Shown here piece by piece: positions 9,292-17,664 of a stretch of 39,451 nucleotides of DNA. Origin of the DNA: an uncultured Clostridia bacterium (lineage in GTDB: Bacteria > Bacillota > Clostridia > Peptostreptococcales > Anaerovoracaceae). A program made the translations under genes and the position numbers. Every line of letters begins with the position of its first letter. Within the stretch, counting starts at the first letter, position 1. A model generated the notes under the pieces. The model searched no databases and was not told the origin of the DNA. It worked only from the letters and a program-made list of their open reading frames with translations. The DNA is taken from assembly GCA_944386095.1 (NCBI GenBank), contig CALWZU010000088.1, positions 1 to 39,451 of the forward strand, given 5' to 3'.

Positions 9292-9727
9292 ATTCCCCGG
9301 CCTGCGTCCACATAATCAGGCCATCCTCCGTTTTGTAATACTGTTTTCTTCTTCCCGCCTGAAAAAATCCATGCTTTTCATATAGATGGATCGCCCCCTG
9401 ATTAGAAACTCTCACCTCTAAGGTAAACGCCCTGATCCCCTGCTTTTTTCCTTCCTTCAGAAGGGCCGCCACCAAAAGATCTCCCGCGCCTTTTTTTCGA
9501 AAATCCGGATGCACGGCTACATTGGTGATATGCCCCTCATCCATGATTTTCCAAAACCCGGCAAAACCGATCACCCTTTCTTCTTCAAGACAGACAAGGT
9601 AAAAAGCGGGGGTCTGTCCGCAGGCTTCCTTTTCTATATCCGCCAAAGACCAGGGATCCGGAAAAGACAAGCATTCGATTTCCCACACAGCCCTCGCGTC
9701 TTCCTTTTGCATCTGCCGGATTTTCAT
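9290..9727 (-). CDS. rimI: Ribosomal protein S18 alanine N-acetyltransferase RimI (GNAT family)
   Basis: The 145-residue protein is a single GNAT domain: MKIRQMQKEDARAVWEIE at the start, the beta4 strand GHITNVAVHPDFRKKGAGDLL with the acetyl-CoA loop (R/KxxGAG, near residue 78), and the C-terminal LYEKHGFFQAGRRKQYY. RimI acetylates the N-terminal alanine of S18 in bacteria and is very often encoded beside tsaB, as here; the ATG overlaps the tsaB stop (ATGA), which implies translational coupling. Other GNAT substrates cannot be excluded from sequence alone. Confidence 0.9.
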   Translation of the reverse strand: MKIRQMQKEDARAVWEIECLSFPDPWSLADIEKEACGQTPAFYLVCLEEERVIGFAGFWKIMDEGHITNVAVHPDFRKKGAGDLLVAALLKEGKKQGIRAFTLEVRVSNQGAIHLYEKHGFFQAGRRKQYYKTEDGLIMWTQAGE

Positions 9728-10491
9728 TTAAGGTTTTCCCTTCCTTCTTCCTGAAGCCGTTTTTCCCGGGCAGGCATAGATTTTTCCCTCTCCTTTTTCT
9801 GCTTCGCAAGCAAATTGCGCTCCGCCTCTGAAGATCGCAGATACTCCGGCATGGCCGTCACATAGTTTTCTCCAAGACCCCTCTGATACATGAAAAAACC
9901 GATTTCCGAAACCGCCGCCGCTCTTTGAAGCCGTTCCTCTTTGGGTAAAAAAACGGCCCTTTCTCCCAGCGCTTCCTCAATCCTGCTTCCATACCTTTCA
10001 AGCCCATCCCCCAGGAAGCATACGGTTTCTTCTTGGGAAACGGCAGAAAGCACCTGTTCCAGATCATAAGCGCCCTCCTTCAGCCTTTCCTTTGCCTCTT
10101 TCCCGGAAAAACGATACGCCGCCCCATATACCTGGTTTCTCCGGGCATCCAGCACCGGGCATATAACCGCCTCCTGACGCCGGTTCGCCCATGCCATGGC
10201 AAAAAGGGTCGGCACCGGCACCACCGGTATATTCCTGACCTGGGCCAGGGCCTTTGCCGTGGCCATACCGATACGGATGCCCGTAAAAGAACCCGGCCCT
10301 CTTGAAACGGCGATGGCTCCCAGATCGGAAAGCTGAAGAGCCTCCTGCTTCAAAACCCTGTCTATCAGCGGAAGGAGGTGCTGCAAATGGGTCATGGGTC
10401 CCTGCCATACCTCTTCCCTTAAAAGCCTTCCATCCTCTGTCAAAGCCGCCGAGGCAAGGGCGCAGGTAGTTTCAATCCCCAGGATATACAA
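9724..10491 (-). CDS. tsaB: tRNA t6A biosynthesis protein TsaB
   Basis: The 255-residue protein is the non-catalytic ASKHA partner that binds TsaD and TsaE. It starts YILGIETTCALASAAL and carries AVSRGPGSFTGIRIGMATAKALA (residues about 63-85) and PVLDARRNQVYGA, all family hallmarks. The start is a TTG at 10491 inside the end of tsaE (20-base overlap), preceded by GAGGGGAG. The C-terminal 30 residues (QKKEREKSMPAREKRLQEEGRENLK) form a charged tail that makes it somewhat longer than usual. The gene overlaps rimI by four bases. Confidence 0.94.
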   Translation of the reverse strand: MYILGIETTCALASAALTEDGRLLREEVWQGPMTHLQHLLPLIDRVLKQEALQLSDLGAIAVSRGPGSFTGIRIGMATAKALAQVRNIPVVPVPTLFAMAWANRRQEAVICPVLDARRNQVYGAAYRFSGKEAKERLKEGAYDLEQVLSAVSQEETVCFLGDGLERYGSRIEEALGERAVFLPKEERLQRAAAVSEIGFFMYQRGLGENYVTAMPEYLRSSEAERNLLAKQKKEREKSMPAREKRLQEEGRENLK

Positions 10492-10909
10492 CGCGCATCA
10501 CTCTCCCCTCTTCCCCGTCTTCTTCATACGAAAGAAAGACCCGTATGGCATTTTCCGGCAGCAGCTCTTCGACCAGTCCGGCCCACTCTACAAAGCAGAC
10601 GCCCCGCCGGCCTTCCATACATTCCTCAAATCCGATTTCAAACAATTCCTCCGGATCATGGACCCGGTATACATCAAAATGATACACAGGAAAATCCTTT
10701 CCCTGGTATTGCTGCAGTATGGTAAAGGTAGGACTTGTCACCCTTTCCTTTACACCCAGAGCCTTCAACGCGCCCTGGCAAAAGGTGGTTTTTCCTGCGC
10801 CCAGCTCTCCGTAAAGACATACCACGTCCCCCGGCGTCAGACTTTGGGCCAGCTTTTCCGCCGCCCGGCGGGTTTCTTCCTGGCCCTTCAACAAATAGGT
10901 TCTTTCCAT
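10472..10909 (-). CDS. tsaE: tRNA t6A biosynthesis ATPase TsaE
   Basis: The 145-residue protein has Walker A GELGAGKTTF near residue 36, switch TSPTFTILQQY and the HFDVYRV segment, typical of TsaE. It is the small ATPase needed for turnover of the TsaBD complex. The start was set at the ATG at 10909, which follows GGAGGAAGGGCAT; the longer in-frame ORF up to 11008 lies inside pepV and lacks a ribosome site. It begins 17 bases after pepV and overlaps tsaB by 20 bases. Confidence 0.95.
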   Translation of the reverse strand: MERTYLLKGQEETRRAAEKLAQSLTPGDVVCLYGELGAGKTTFCQGALKALGVKERVTSPTFTILQQYQGKDFPVYHFDVYRVHDPEELFEIGFEECMEGRRGVCFVEWAGLVEELLPENAIRVFLSYEEDGEEGRVMRVVYPGD

Positions 10910-10926
10910 ATGCCCTTCCTCCGGCT

Positions 10927-12351
10927 TTATTCCTTCACACAGCACAGCCGGTAAATCGCCTCTCCATACATCTGCGCCGCCTTCATCCACAGATCCAGCC
11001 GGATCCATTCGTCCTTCTGATGCTCCGTAGCCGGTTCCCCCGGAAACGACATACCGAAGGCCACTGCGTTGTCGATGGCTCTGGCGTAGGACCCTCCTCC
11101 GATTACCAGAGGCTCCGCCTTTTCATCTCCCGTGTACTTTCTGTAAACATCCATCAGCGTCGTCACAAGCCGGCTGTTGCGATCCACATGGATCGGCGCT
11201 TTATAGGCGATCTTCACAACGCCTATTCCAAAAGGATCCAGATGGGGGGCCATAGCCTGATAAACCGCCTCCTGTCCCGTAGAAATGGGACAGCGCAGAT
11301 TGACCACCAGCCGCACCGATTCCTTATCCCCTTCTATCATACCGGTGTTCCAGATCATTTCTCCGGAAATATCATCGGAAAAATCGCAATCTATCCTCCC
11401 GCCATGGATGTCAAAGCCGATCTTTTCCTGATAAAACCGGAGAAAATCGTTTACCTCATCCTGATCAAAGGAAAGCTGGGAGAGAAACATCATCATTATG
11501 GAAATGGCATTGACGCCAAACTGAGGCTTGGCTCCATGAGCGGACAAGCCCTGGGCTGTAAATTCCAGGCTTTTTCCCCGACCCTTACAGAAAAACTCAT
11601 AGCCTGTTTTTTCTCCGAATTCTTCCGCCATCCTTCTGAGTTTTTCATGATCCCCGCCGGAAATCACAGCCGTGCAGCGGTTGGGAACCATGTTATACGC
11701 CTCTCCCCCCTTAAGAGAAACAAGGGAGAGCCCGCCTTTTTCCCGGGCCTTTTCAAATTTTTTCACAAGGGCAAACACCATGATGCCCTTTTCTCCGTGA
11801 ACCACAGGAAAATCCGCATCCGGCGTAAAGCCGAAATCCGGCTTTCCCGCCGCTTCTAAATAGCGGCCGATTCCCTTCCATTCCTCCACCTCTTCATCCA
11901 GGCCAAAGATCAAACGCACCTTTTTATAAAAGGGAACGCCGCTTTCCTTCAGGGCTTTCATTGCGTAAAGGGCCGCTACCGCCGGCCCCTTATCGTCAGC
12001 GGTGCCTCTTCCGTACATTTTTCCATCTTCGATCTGCCCGCCAAAGGGTTCCTTCGTCCATCCCTCTCCCTCCGGAACCGTGTCCAGATGCACCAGGATG
12101 CCCATACACTCTTCTCCCTTTCCGATCTGAGCGTGGCCGCCATAATCGCCGGTCCGCAGTGTCTCAAAGCCCATTTCCCGGCACCGGCCCATCATATAAT
12201 CAAAGGCCTTCTGTACGCCTTCCCCAAAAGGCGCTTCCTCCTCCAGCGCTTTTCCGGTTTCCTCCACCACGCTTCGAATGCTCACCAGCTCTCTGAGCGT
12301 CTGGATCATTTCCTGCTCATATCCCTTCAAAAGGCTTTGATATGATTTCAT
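10927..12351 (-). CDS. pepV: Sapep/PepV family metallo-dipeptidase (M20)
   Basis: The 474-residue protein is an M20-family peptidase of the PepV/Sapep type. Metal and catalytic motifs are visible: ILVHLDTVPEG near residue 80, GRGTADDKGPAVAAL near 111, GLDEEVEEWKGI near 147, DADFPVVHGEKG near 175 and the late GEPATEHQKDEW histidine motif near 447. It hydrolyses dipeptides in the cytoplasm. The start was placed at the ATG at 12351 (AAAGGAGAAGGGCAG before it); an in-frame ATG at 12378 directly after the cysQ stop has no ribosome site. It is in the same operon as cysQ and tsaE. Confidence 0.92.
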   Translation of the reverse strand: MKSYQSLLKGYEQEMIQTLRELVSIRSVVEETGKALEEEAPFGEGVQKAFDYMMGRCREMGFETLRTGDYGGHAQIGKGEECMGILVHLDTVPEGEGWTKEPFGGQIEDGKMYGRGTADDKGPAVAALYAMKALKESGVPFYKKVRLIFGLDEEVEEWKGIGRYLEAAGKPDFGFTPDADFPVVHGEKGIMVFALVKKFEKAREKGGLSLVSLKGGEAYNMVPNRCTAVISGGDHEKLRRMAEEFGEKTGYEFFCKGRGKSLEFTAQGLSAHGAKPQFGVNAISIMMMFLSQLSFDQDEVNDFLRFYQEKIGFDIHGGRIDCDFSDDISGEMIWNTGMIEGDKESVRLVVNLRCPISTGQEAVYQAMAPHLDPFGIGVVKIAYKAPIHVDRNSRLVTTLMDVYRKYTGDEKAEPLVIGGGSYARAIDNAVAFGMSFPGEPATEHQKDEWIRLDLWMKAAQMYGEAIYRLCCVKE

Positions 12352-12378
12352 CTGCCCTTCTCCTTTCTCCGTTTTCAT

Positions 12379-13218
12379 TTACAGACAATCAGCGGAAAGT
12401 CTCTCTTTATAGCCCTTCAGCCTGTTTTCCGGCCGGTTCACGATGTAAAAGCCCTTTTCGTTGATCACGTTGCTTCTGTTATAGGTCATCTCCGTATCGT
12501 CCAGCTGCCGGAGCAGACCCCCGGCTTCCTCCACCACGCACTGCATCGCCGCGGTATCCCATTCGCAGGTTTTTCCCTCTCTGTAGTAGATTTCCGCCTC
12601 TCCCGAGGCGATCAGACAACCCTTCAGGGCGCTGCCTGCGAAAATCAGCCGGTGGATGTTCCATTCAGCCAGAATATCCCGGATATTTTCCGGTGAATGA
12701 GATCTGCTGACGCAGGCCCGGATATCCTTTGTTCTCTCCGACACCCGTATGGGAAGGGGCTTTTCCCGGACCTGATCTTCTCCCAGGATTTCCCGAAAGG
12801 CGCCCATACCCTTTATCCCATAATACATTTCCTTTTTCCCCGGAGCGTAAACCAGGCCCATCCAGGGCTTTCCCCCATGGACCAGGGCGATATTGACGGT
12901 AAATTCACCGGTTCTTTTAATAAACTCTTTTGTCCCGTCCAGGGGATCGATCACAAAGCACCAGGGATTTTCCCTGCGCCGTTTATCATCCTGAGATTCC
13001 TCGGAAAGAAAGGCCATATGAGGAAACGCTTCCTTCAAAATGGCCAGAATACGTTCATTGGCTTTCAGATCCGCCTCTGTCACCGGGCTATGATCGGCTT
13101 TTTCCCTGACCTGAAAATCCCTCTGATATATATCCATGATGATTCGGCCCGCTTCTTCCGCCGCCTGTTTTGACACCCTCAGCGCCTGTAAAAGCAGCTC
13201 CTTTGTTTTTTCCTCCAC
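12379..13218 (-). CDS. cysQ: 3'(2'),5'-bisphosphate nucleotidase CysQ (inositol monophosphatase family)
   Basis: The 279-residue protein has the Mg2+-binding motifs of the family: FLSEESQDDK near residue 70, DPLDGTKEF near 92 (strong CysQ indicator) and CEWDTAAMQCVVEEAGG near 217. CysQ hydrolyses PAP (3'-phosphoadenosine 5'-phosphate), a by-product of sulfate assimilation and of ACP phosphopantetheinylation. The start is a GTG at 13218 with AGGAGG eight bases upstream. It is 16 bases after capA. Inositol phosphatase activity cannot be excluded. Confidence 0.88.
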   Translation of the reverse strand: MEEKTKELLLQALRVSKQAAEEAGRIIMDIYQRDFQVREKADHSPVTEADLKANERILAILKEAFPHMAFLSEESQDDKRRRENPWCFVIDPLDGTKEFIKRTGEFTVNIALVHGGKPWMGLVYAPGKKEMYYGIKGMGAFREILGEDQVREKPLPIRVSERTKDIRACVSRSHSPENIRDILAEWNIHRLIFAGSALKGCLIASGEAEIYYREGKTCEWDTAAMQCVVEEAGGLLRQLDDTEMTYNRSNVINEKGFYIVNRPENRLKGYKERLSADCL

Positions 13219-13234
13219 CAGAAGAGCCTCCTGT

Positions 13235-14536
13235 TTACGATTCTTTTTTCATCCCGTTTTCATCATAGCCGTTGGCCAGCAGCCAGGCCACCTTGTCAAA
13301 AATGACGATCCGCCCCTTTTCATCCTTGGTATAACCGCCCCCGATCAGATTCAGAGAGTCCACCACCGACTGACGGGCCTTGTCCACATGACCGGAAGCC
13401 GTCAAAGAGGCAAGGCTTTCAAAATCCCCGGTCAGAGGCAGGATCTCATAAACATATTTCCCCGTTCCATCGCCGTATCGGTTGACCCAGGTCGGAAGAG
13501 CCGTGGAGCGAACCAGTTCTATTTTTGAAACAGCATCGTCGGTCTTTGTGATCTCAAAATCCACCTGCGCCAGGATCCCATCCTCTGTCAGCCGGTTTCC
13601 CAGGGTTTCACTGCGCTGATTGGAAATGAAATTTCCCATGGAATAAAAAAGCGCTACGTTTTTTTCTTCGGCCTGATCATAAAGAATCTGCGCCGGCTGC
13701 AACACATGGGGATGAGAAGCGAAAATCACATCCACCGACGTGTCTGCGATCAGCTTCTCGGCCATTTTGGTCTGGTACTGAGAGGGCTGGGTATGATACT
13801 CCTCTCCCCAGTGCAGATAGCACACCAGCACATCTGCGCCCGCCGCCTGAGCCTGGTTCAGATCCGCTGCGATCTTTTCCGTTTCCGCCTCCCATCTGGC
13901 GGGATTAAAGGAGCAAATCTGATCCGAAAGCGCCTGAGGTACGGGCAGACCGTTTATCAAGCGCCTGCTGCCGCTTCCTGTGGTTTCATAGGTATAGGCC
14001 ACAAGCCCCACTGTGATATCCTCCACCTCTACCAGAGCGTAATTGGGCTCCTCCGGGGTTGTTTTTGAGCCCACCGCCTCAAGGCCGTTTCCTTCAAGGA
14101 CGTCAACAGAACGAAGAACGCCCTCCCCGCCCTGATCCAGCATGTGATTGTTTGCCGTAAAGGCCACGTCAAAGCCTGCGTTTTTAATAGCCTCCGCCAG
14201 AGAATCCGGCGCGTTGAACAAAGGATAGCCTTCCGGCTGACCGCCTCCAAATACGGTCTCCACATTGCAAAGGGAAAGATCCGCCGCCTGGATCAGATCC
14301 TTCACATAGGCATAGTTGTTATCGAATTGATAGGTTCCGCTTGCCGCGTCATACTGAGCCTTCAGCTGAGGCTCATGTTCCATGATGTCTCCCGCGCAAA
14401 GCAGGCTTATCTCATAGGATTCCACCTTTTTTTCAGGAGCAAAAATCGTCTTTTTCGAAGCGTCCTCCTTGGTCAAAAGCAAATACGCTCCCGCTGAAAG
14501 AAACAGGACCATCGCCGCTGTTACAGCCAGAAACAC
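13235..14536 (-). CDS. CapA family metallophosphatase-like protein with an interrupted start
   Basis: The reading frame encodes a membrane-anchored CapA/PGA_cap domain protein: one hydrophobic segment near the start (AVTAAMVLFLSAGAYLLL), then LLCAGDIMEH, FTANNHMLDQGG, YLHWGEEYH, FASHPHVLQP and YSMGNFISNQ, the calcineurin-like metal motifs. CapA homologues help make poly-gamma-glutamate or other surface polymers; no other cap gene is present, so the substrate is unknown. The best ribosome site (AGGAGAAGGT) is followed by an in-frame ATG at 14578, but codon 3 is TAA (14570-14572). The frame then continues K-G-K-K-K-L-N-V-R-F-Y to a GTG at 14536, which has no ribosome site and is used here as a minimal start. 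It is either a nonsense mutant or a sequence error, or it uses a downstream start. Confidence 0.7.
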   Translation of the reverse strand: MFLAVTAAMVLFLSAGAYLLLTKEDASKKTIFAPEKKVESYEISLLCAGDIMEHEPQLKAQYDAASGTYQFDNNYAYVKDLIQAADLSLCNVETVFGGGQPEGYPLFNAPDSLAEAIKNAGFDVAFTANNHMLDQGGEGVLRSVDVLEGNGLEAVGSKTTPEEPNYALVEVEDITVGLVAYTYETTGSGSRRLINGLPVPQALSDQICSFNPARWEAETEKIAADLNQAQAAGADVLVCYLHWGEEYHTQPSQYQTKMAEKLIADTSVDVIFASHPHVLQPAQILYDQAEEKNVALFYSMGNFISNQRSETLGNRLTEDGILAQVDFEITKTDDAVSKIELVRSTALPTWVNRYGDGTGKYVYEILPLTGDFESLASLTASGHVDKARQSVVDSLNLIGGGYTKDEKGRIVIFDKVAWLLANGYDENGMKKES

Positions 14537-14569
14537 ATAAAATCTGACGTTAAGCTTCTTTTTTCCTTT

Positions 14570-14590
14570 TTATCTCATACCTTCTCCTGA
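14570..14590 (-). other. Ribosome site and ATG followed by an in-frame stop, start of the capA-like gene
   Basis: AGGAG (14584-14588), five bases, ATG (14576-14578), AGA, TAA (14570-14572), all in the frame of the CapA-like protein. This looks like the ancestral start made non-functional by a stop at codon 3. Confidence 0.75.
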
Positions 14591-14623
14591 TAAAAAAAGC
14601 CGTCTGTCCCAATCCAGACGGCT
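14591..14623 (-). terminator. Intrinsic terminator of the NifU-like gene
   Basis: AGCCGTCTG (14598-14606) and CAGACGGCT (14615-14623) form a 9-bp stem with an 8-base loop; on the minus strand seven T follow. It ends directly before the capA ribosome site, and no promoter is visible between it and capA, so the next operon may depend on read-through or an internal promoter. Confidence 0.85.
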
Positions 14624-14659
14624 CCTTGTTTTTTCGCGTTTTGCCGCGGCCTGTACACT

Positions 14660-14881
14660 TTACACGGCTTCTACGCTGGTTACCTCAGGAAAAGCCTCCT
14701 GAAGGATTCTCTGCACACCGTTTTTAATGGTCATCTGCGCGCCTGCGCAGCCGTGGCAGGCTCCCTGGAGTCTGACCTTGACAACGCCGTCCTGGTCAAA
14801 GGACACGAATTCCACATCTCCGCCATGGCTTTGCAAATAGGGTCTGATATTTTCAATGGCTTCTTTGATTTGCTCTTCCAT
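14660..14881 (-). CDS. NifU C-terminal domain-like Fe-S scaffold protein
   Basis: The 73-residue protein is a stand-alone NifU_C (Nfu) domain: IKEAIENIRPYLQSHGGDVEF, then LQGACHGCAGAQMTIKNGVQ with the CxxC pair that holds a transient [4Fe-4S] cluster between two subunits, and an EAFPEVTSVEAV tail. It carries or transfers Fe-S clusters in the cytoplasm. The ATG at 14881 follows AAAGGAGAGAGACAG; the longer in-frame ORF to 14986 has no ribosome site and overlaps the promoter. It is a single-gene unit with its own promoter and terminator. Confidence 0.93.
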   Translation of the reverse strand: MEEQIKEAIENIRPYLQSHGGDVEFVSFDQDGVVKVRLQGACHGCAGAQMTIKNGVQRILQEAFPEVTSVEAV

Positions 14882-14957
14882 CTGTCTCTCTCCTTTTTCT
14901 GAAATTTCGGCGATTCCGGCTCTGAGAAAAACGTTTTCCTCTGCCGTTTTCGTTATC

Positions 14958-14986
14958 ATTATGACAGGAAACGCCGCCTTTTGCAA
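14958..14986 (-). promoter_or_regulatory. Promoter of the NifU-like gene
   Basis: Minus-strand TTGCAA (14981-14986), 17 bases, CATAAT (14958-14963) with an extended TG. The gene starts about 70 bases downstream of the expected start. Confidence 0.65.
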
Positions 14987-15000
14987 GACGCCCGGATAAA

Positions 15001-15717
15001 TTATTTGTTCTTTGCCTCTCCCAGATAAGCGGAACGCACCTTTTCATTGACGATCAATTCCTTGCCCGGCCCTTGCAGAACCACTTTTCCCGTTTCCAAA
15101 ACATAGGCGTAGTCTGAAATTTCAAGAGCCGCCTTGGCATTTTGCTCAATCAGAAGGACATTCACCCCGCTGCGGTTGATTTCCTTGATGATTTCGAAAA
15201 TACTTTTTACGATCAGAGGGGCCAGCCCCAAAGAAGGCTCGTCCATCATCAGAAGCTTGGGCCTTCCCATTAAAGCCCTTCCTACGGCCAGCATCTGCTG
15301 CTCTCCGCCGGAGAGGGTCCCCGCCATCTGCCACTCTCTTTCCAGCAGCCTGGGGAACAGCTCGTATACCCACGCTTTGTCTTTTTTGATGGCATCCTTG
15401 TCTTTTCTTGTATAAGCGCCGATCAGCAGGTTTTCCGATACCGTCAGATCCGGAAACACTCTCCGTCCCTCCGGACATAAGATGATTCCCGATTTCACGA
15501 TATTAATGGTATCCATTTTGGTAATATCTTTTCCGTCAAATTCCACAGAGCCGGCCGATTTGGCTACAAGCCCAATGATCGCCTTCAGGGTGGTGCTTTT
15601 CCCCGCTCCATTGGCGCCAATCAGGGAAATGATCTTTCCATCCGGAATTTCCATATCCACTCCCCGCAGGGCATGGATCCCGCCGTAATGTACGTTCAGA
15701 TCCACCAGCTTCAGCAT
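15001..15717 (-). CDS. livF: Branched-chain amino acid ABC transporter ATPase LivF
   Basis: The 238-residue ATPase has Walker A GANGAGKSTT near residue 33, signature LSGGEQQMLAVGRAL and Walker B KLLMMDEPSLGLAP. The length, ILCPEGRRVFPDLTVSENLLIGAY and the LLIEQNAKAALEISDYAYVLETG tail are typical of LivF. It powers amino acid uptake with LivG. Its ATG overlaps the livG stop by one base (TAATG). It is the last gene of the liv operon. Confidence 0.95.
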   Translation of the reverse strand: MLKLVDLNVHYGGIHALRGVDMEIPDGKIISLIGANGAGKSTTLKAIIGLVAKSAGSVEFDGKDITKMDTINIVKSGIILCPEGRRVFPDLTVSENLLIGAYTRKDKDAIKKDKAWVYELFPRLLEREWQMAGTLSGGEQQMLAVGRALMGRPKLLMMDEPSLGLAPLIVKSIFEIIKEINRSGVNVLLIEQNAKAALEISDYAYVLETGKVVLQGPGKELIVNEKVRSAYLGEAKNK

Positions 15718-16556
15718 TATTCATCCACCCCCAGATACGCTTCGATTACCTTGGGATTATTCTGGATCTCCTCCGGCGTTCCTTCCGCGATCAGGCTGCC
15801 GTAATCCAGTACATAAATCCTTTCGCACACGCCCATTACCAGCTGCATATGATGCTCGATCACCAGGATGGTCAGATGAAAGTCATCCCTGATTCTGTGG
15901 ATAAATTCCATCAGTTCATCGGATTCCTGGGGATTCATTCCCGCCGCGGGCTCATCCAAAAGCAGCAGCTTGGGATTGGTGGCCAGGGCTCTGGCGATTT
16001 CCAGATGCCGCTGTTTACCATAGGGCAGAGAAGTGGCGATGTCATCCTTGTTTTTTTCCAGATCCAAAAGGGTCAGAAGCCGCAGGGATTCTTCCCGCAT
16101 CGCTTTTTCTTCCTTATGATTGAGCCGGAAGGTTGCCGAAAAGGGATTGGCCCGATAATTCATATGCTTGGCGATCAATACGTTTTCAAATACCGTCAGA
16201 TCCTTAAACAGCCGAATATTCTGAAAGGTTCTGGCAATGCCCAGCTTTGTGATCTTGTCCGGCGTCAGCAAAACGGCCTTATGGTATTTTCCCATGTTCT
16301 GCCCTTTATATGCGCTTTTCATTTTCCCGCTGGGATGATTTTCCGCGATTACCTTTCCTTCCAGATAAATCGCGCCATTGGTAGGCGCATAAACGCCGGT
16401 AATGGTATTAAAAGCCGTGGTCTTTCCGGCTCCGTTAGGACCGATGAGACCTACGATCTCACCCTTATTGATTTCCATGTTCAGGTTGTTTACGGCTACA
16501 ACGCCGCCAAACTGCATGGTCACATCGCAAACCTTTAAAATGTTTTCCTTACTCAC
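15717..16556 (-). CDS. livG: Branched-chain amino acid ABC transporter ATPase LivG
   Basis: The 279-residue ATPase has Walker A GPNGAGKTTAFN near residue 38, the LivG-specific GIARTFQNIRLFKDLTVFENVL, and LLLDEPAAGMNPQESDELMEFI with the Walker B. A weaker signature (LPYGKQRHLEIARAL) is normal for LivG. The start was set at the GTG at 16556 (MSKENILKVCDV), overlapping the livM end by 8 bases; further in-frame GTG codons at 16565 and 16580 are possible. Confidence 0.94.
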   Translation of the reverse strand: MSKENILKVCDVTMQFGGVVAVNNLNMEINKGEIVGLIGPNGAGKTTAFNTITGVYAPTNGAIYLEGKVIAENHPSGKMKSAYKGQNMGKYHKAVLLTPDKITKLGIARTFQNIRLFKDLTVFENVLIAKHMNYRANPFSATFRLNHKEEKAMREESLRLLTLLDLEKNKDDIATSLPYGKQRHLEIARALATNPKLLLLDEPAAGMNPQESDELMEFIHRIRDDFHLTILVIEHHMQLVMGVCERIYVLDYGSLIAEGTPEEIQNNPKVIEAYLGVDE

Positions 16557-17661
16557 TTGCCCCACCGCCTTCCGAAGCACTGGGCTTTCGGTTTTTTCCG
16601 GTGAAAATGCCGCCGATTTTTTTCAGCGTCCGGACAAGACCGTCCCAGGAAAATTCCTTTTGTCCCATAAGACCCTTACGCCAGAACAGAACCACCAGCA
16701 TCAGGATAATGGAGAACACGACCATTCTGAAGCCGGTTCGCAGGAACGGTACCTGGAAGGTGCCGATGATCATTTCCTGATCCAGGAACCGAAGCCACCA
16801 TTCCTTTGCAAAGGTAACCAAAAACGCCGCCACGATGCTGCCGGTTACGCTTCCCATCCCGCCGATGACTACGATCAAAAGAATGTTATAGGTCAGGGTG
16901 ATGGGGAAGGTGGTGGAAGTGATCGCGCCCAGATACATGGCCATCAAAGCGCCGCTGATGCCTGCGAAAAAGGAGCTTGTGATAAAGGACATCTGTTTAT
17001 GGCTTGCCAGATTGATACCCATGGCCTCCGCCGCGATCTCGTCCTCCCGGATGGCTTTAAAAGCTCTTCCATAGGTGCTGTTGATCAGCAAAATGATAAT
17101 GGCGATGCAAACCACTACTACTATAAAGGGGAAATAGAAGCTGCCAAAGCCCGGAATGCTTTTCAGTCCCAGGGAACCGTTGGTGATGGTATTCAAAGGC
17201 GAGCTTGCCACTACAATTCTGACGATTTCCGCAAAGCCCAGGGTAGCGATGGCAAAATAGTCGCTTTTAAGCCGCAGCACCGGCGCTCCGATCAGAGCCG
17301 CCAGAGCAGCCGCCACGACCCCTGCGATGATCAGCGCCAGGACCGGCTGAAGCTCTACATTTGCCAATATATCATTAACACCATATAAATAGTAGACATT
17401 TCCTTTTTTAGAAACCGGGATGGTAATAATGGCGAACACATATGCGCCGATGGCCATAAATCCCGCATGTCCCAAAGAAAACAGTCCGGTAAAGCCGTTG
17501 AGCAAATTCATGGAAACGGCTGCCAGCGCATAAATCGCGCTTAGCTGCAATACCGATCTCATCATGGAGGATTCGGTTGTGGTTTGTTCCACGATTACCA
17601 GAAAAACGCCTAATGCGATCAAGGCAATTATGGTACAAATATTTTTCTTTTTTGCTGACAT
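16549..17661 (-). CDS. livM: Branched-chain amino acid ABC transporter permease LivM
   Basis: The 370-residue protein has about 8-10 membrane segments and the LivM family motifs MNLLNGFTGLFSLGHAGFMAIGAY near residue 51 and GRAFKAIREDEIAAEAMGIN near residue 194 (the coupling helix that meets the ATPase). The C-terminus carries a charged cytoplasmic tail. An AGAAGGTG site precedes the ATG. It begins three bases after the livH stop. Confidence 0.95.
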   Translation of the reverse strand: MSAKKKNICTIIALIALGVFLVIVEQTTTESSMMRSVLQLSAIYALAAVSMNLLNGFTGLFSLGHAGFMAIGAYVFAIITIPVSKKGNVYYLYGVNDILANVELQPVLALIIAGVVAAALAALIGAPVLRLKSDYFAIATLGFAEIVRIVVASSPLNTITNGSLGLKSIPGFGSFYFPFIVVVVCIAIIILLINSTYGRAFKAIREDEIAAEAMGINLASHKQMSFITSSFFAGISGALMAMYLGAITSTTFPITLTYNILLIVVIGGMGSVTGSIVAAFLVTFAKEWWLRFLDQEMIIGTFQVPFLRTGFRMVVFSIILMLVVLFWRKGLMGQKEFSWDGLVRTLKKIGGIFTGKNRKPSASEGGGASE

Positions 17662-17664
17662 AAT

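Noticed and set aside
10735-11859. Long plus-strand frame opposite pepV and tsaE
   Set aside because: It overlaps two conserved genes on the other strand and has an unnatural Pro/Arg/His-rich sequence.
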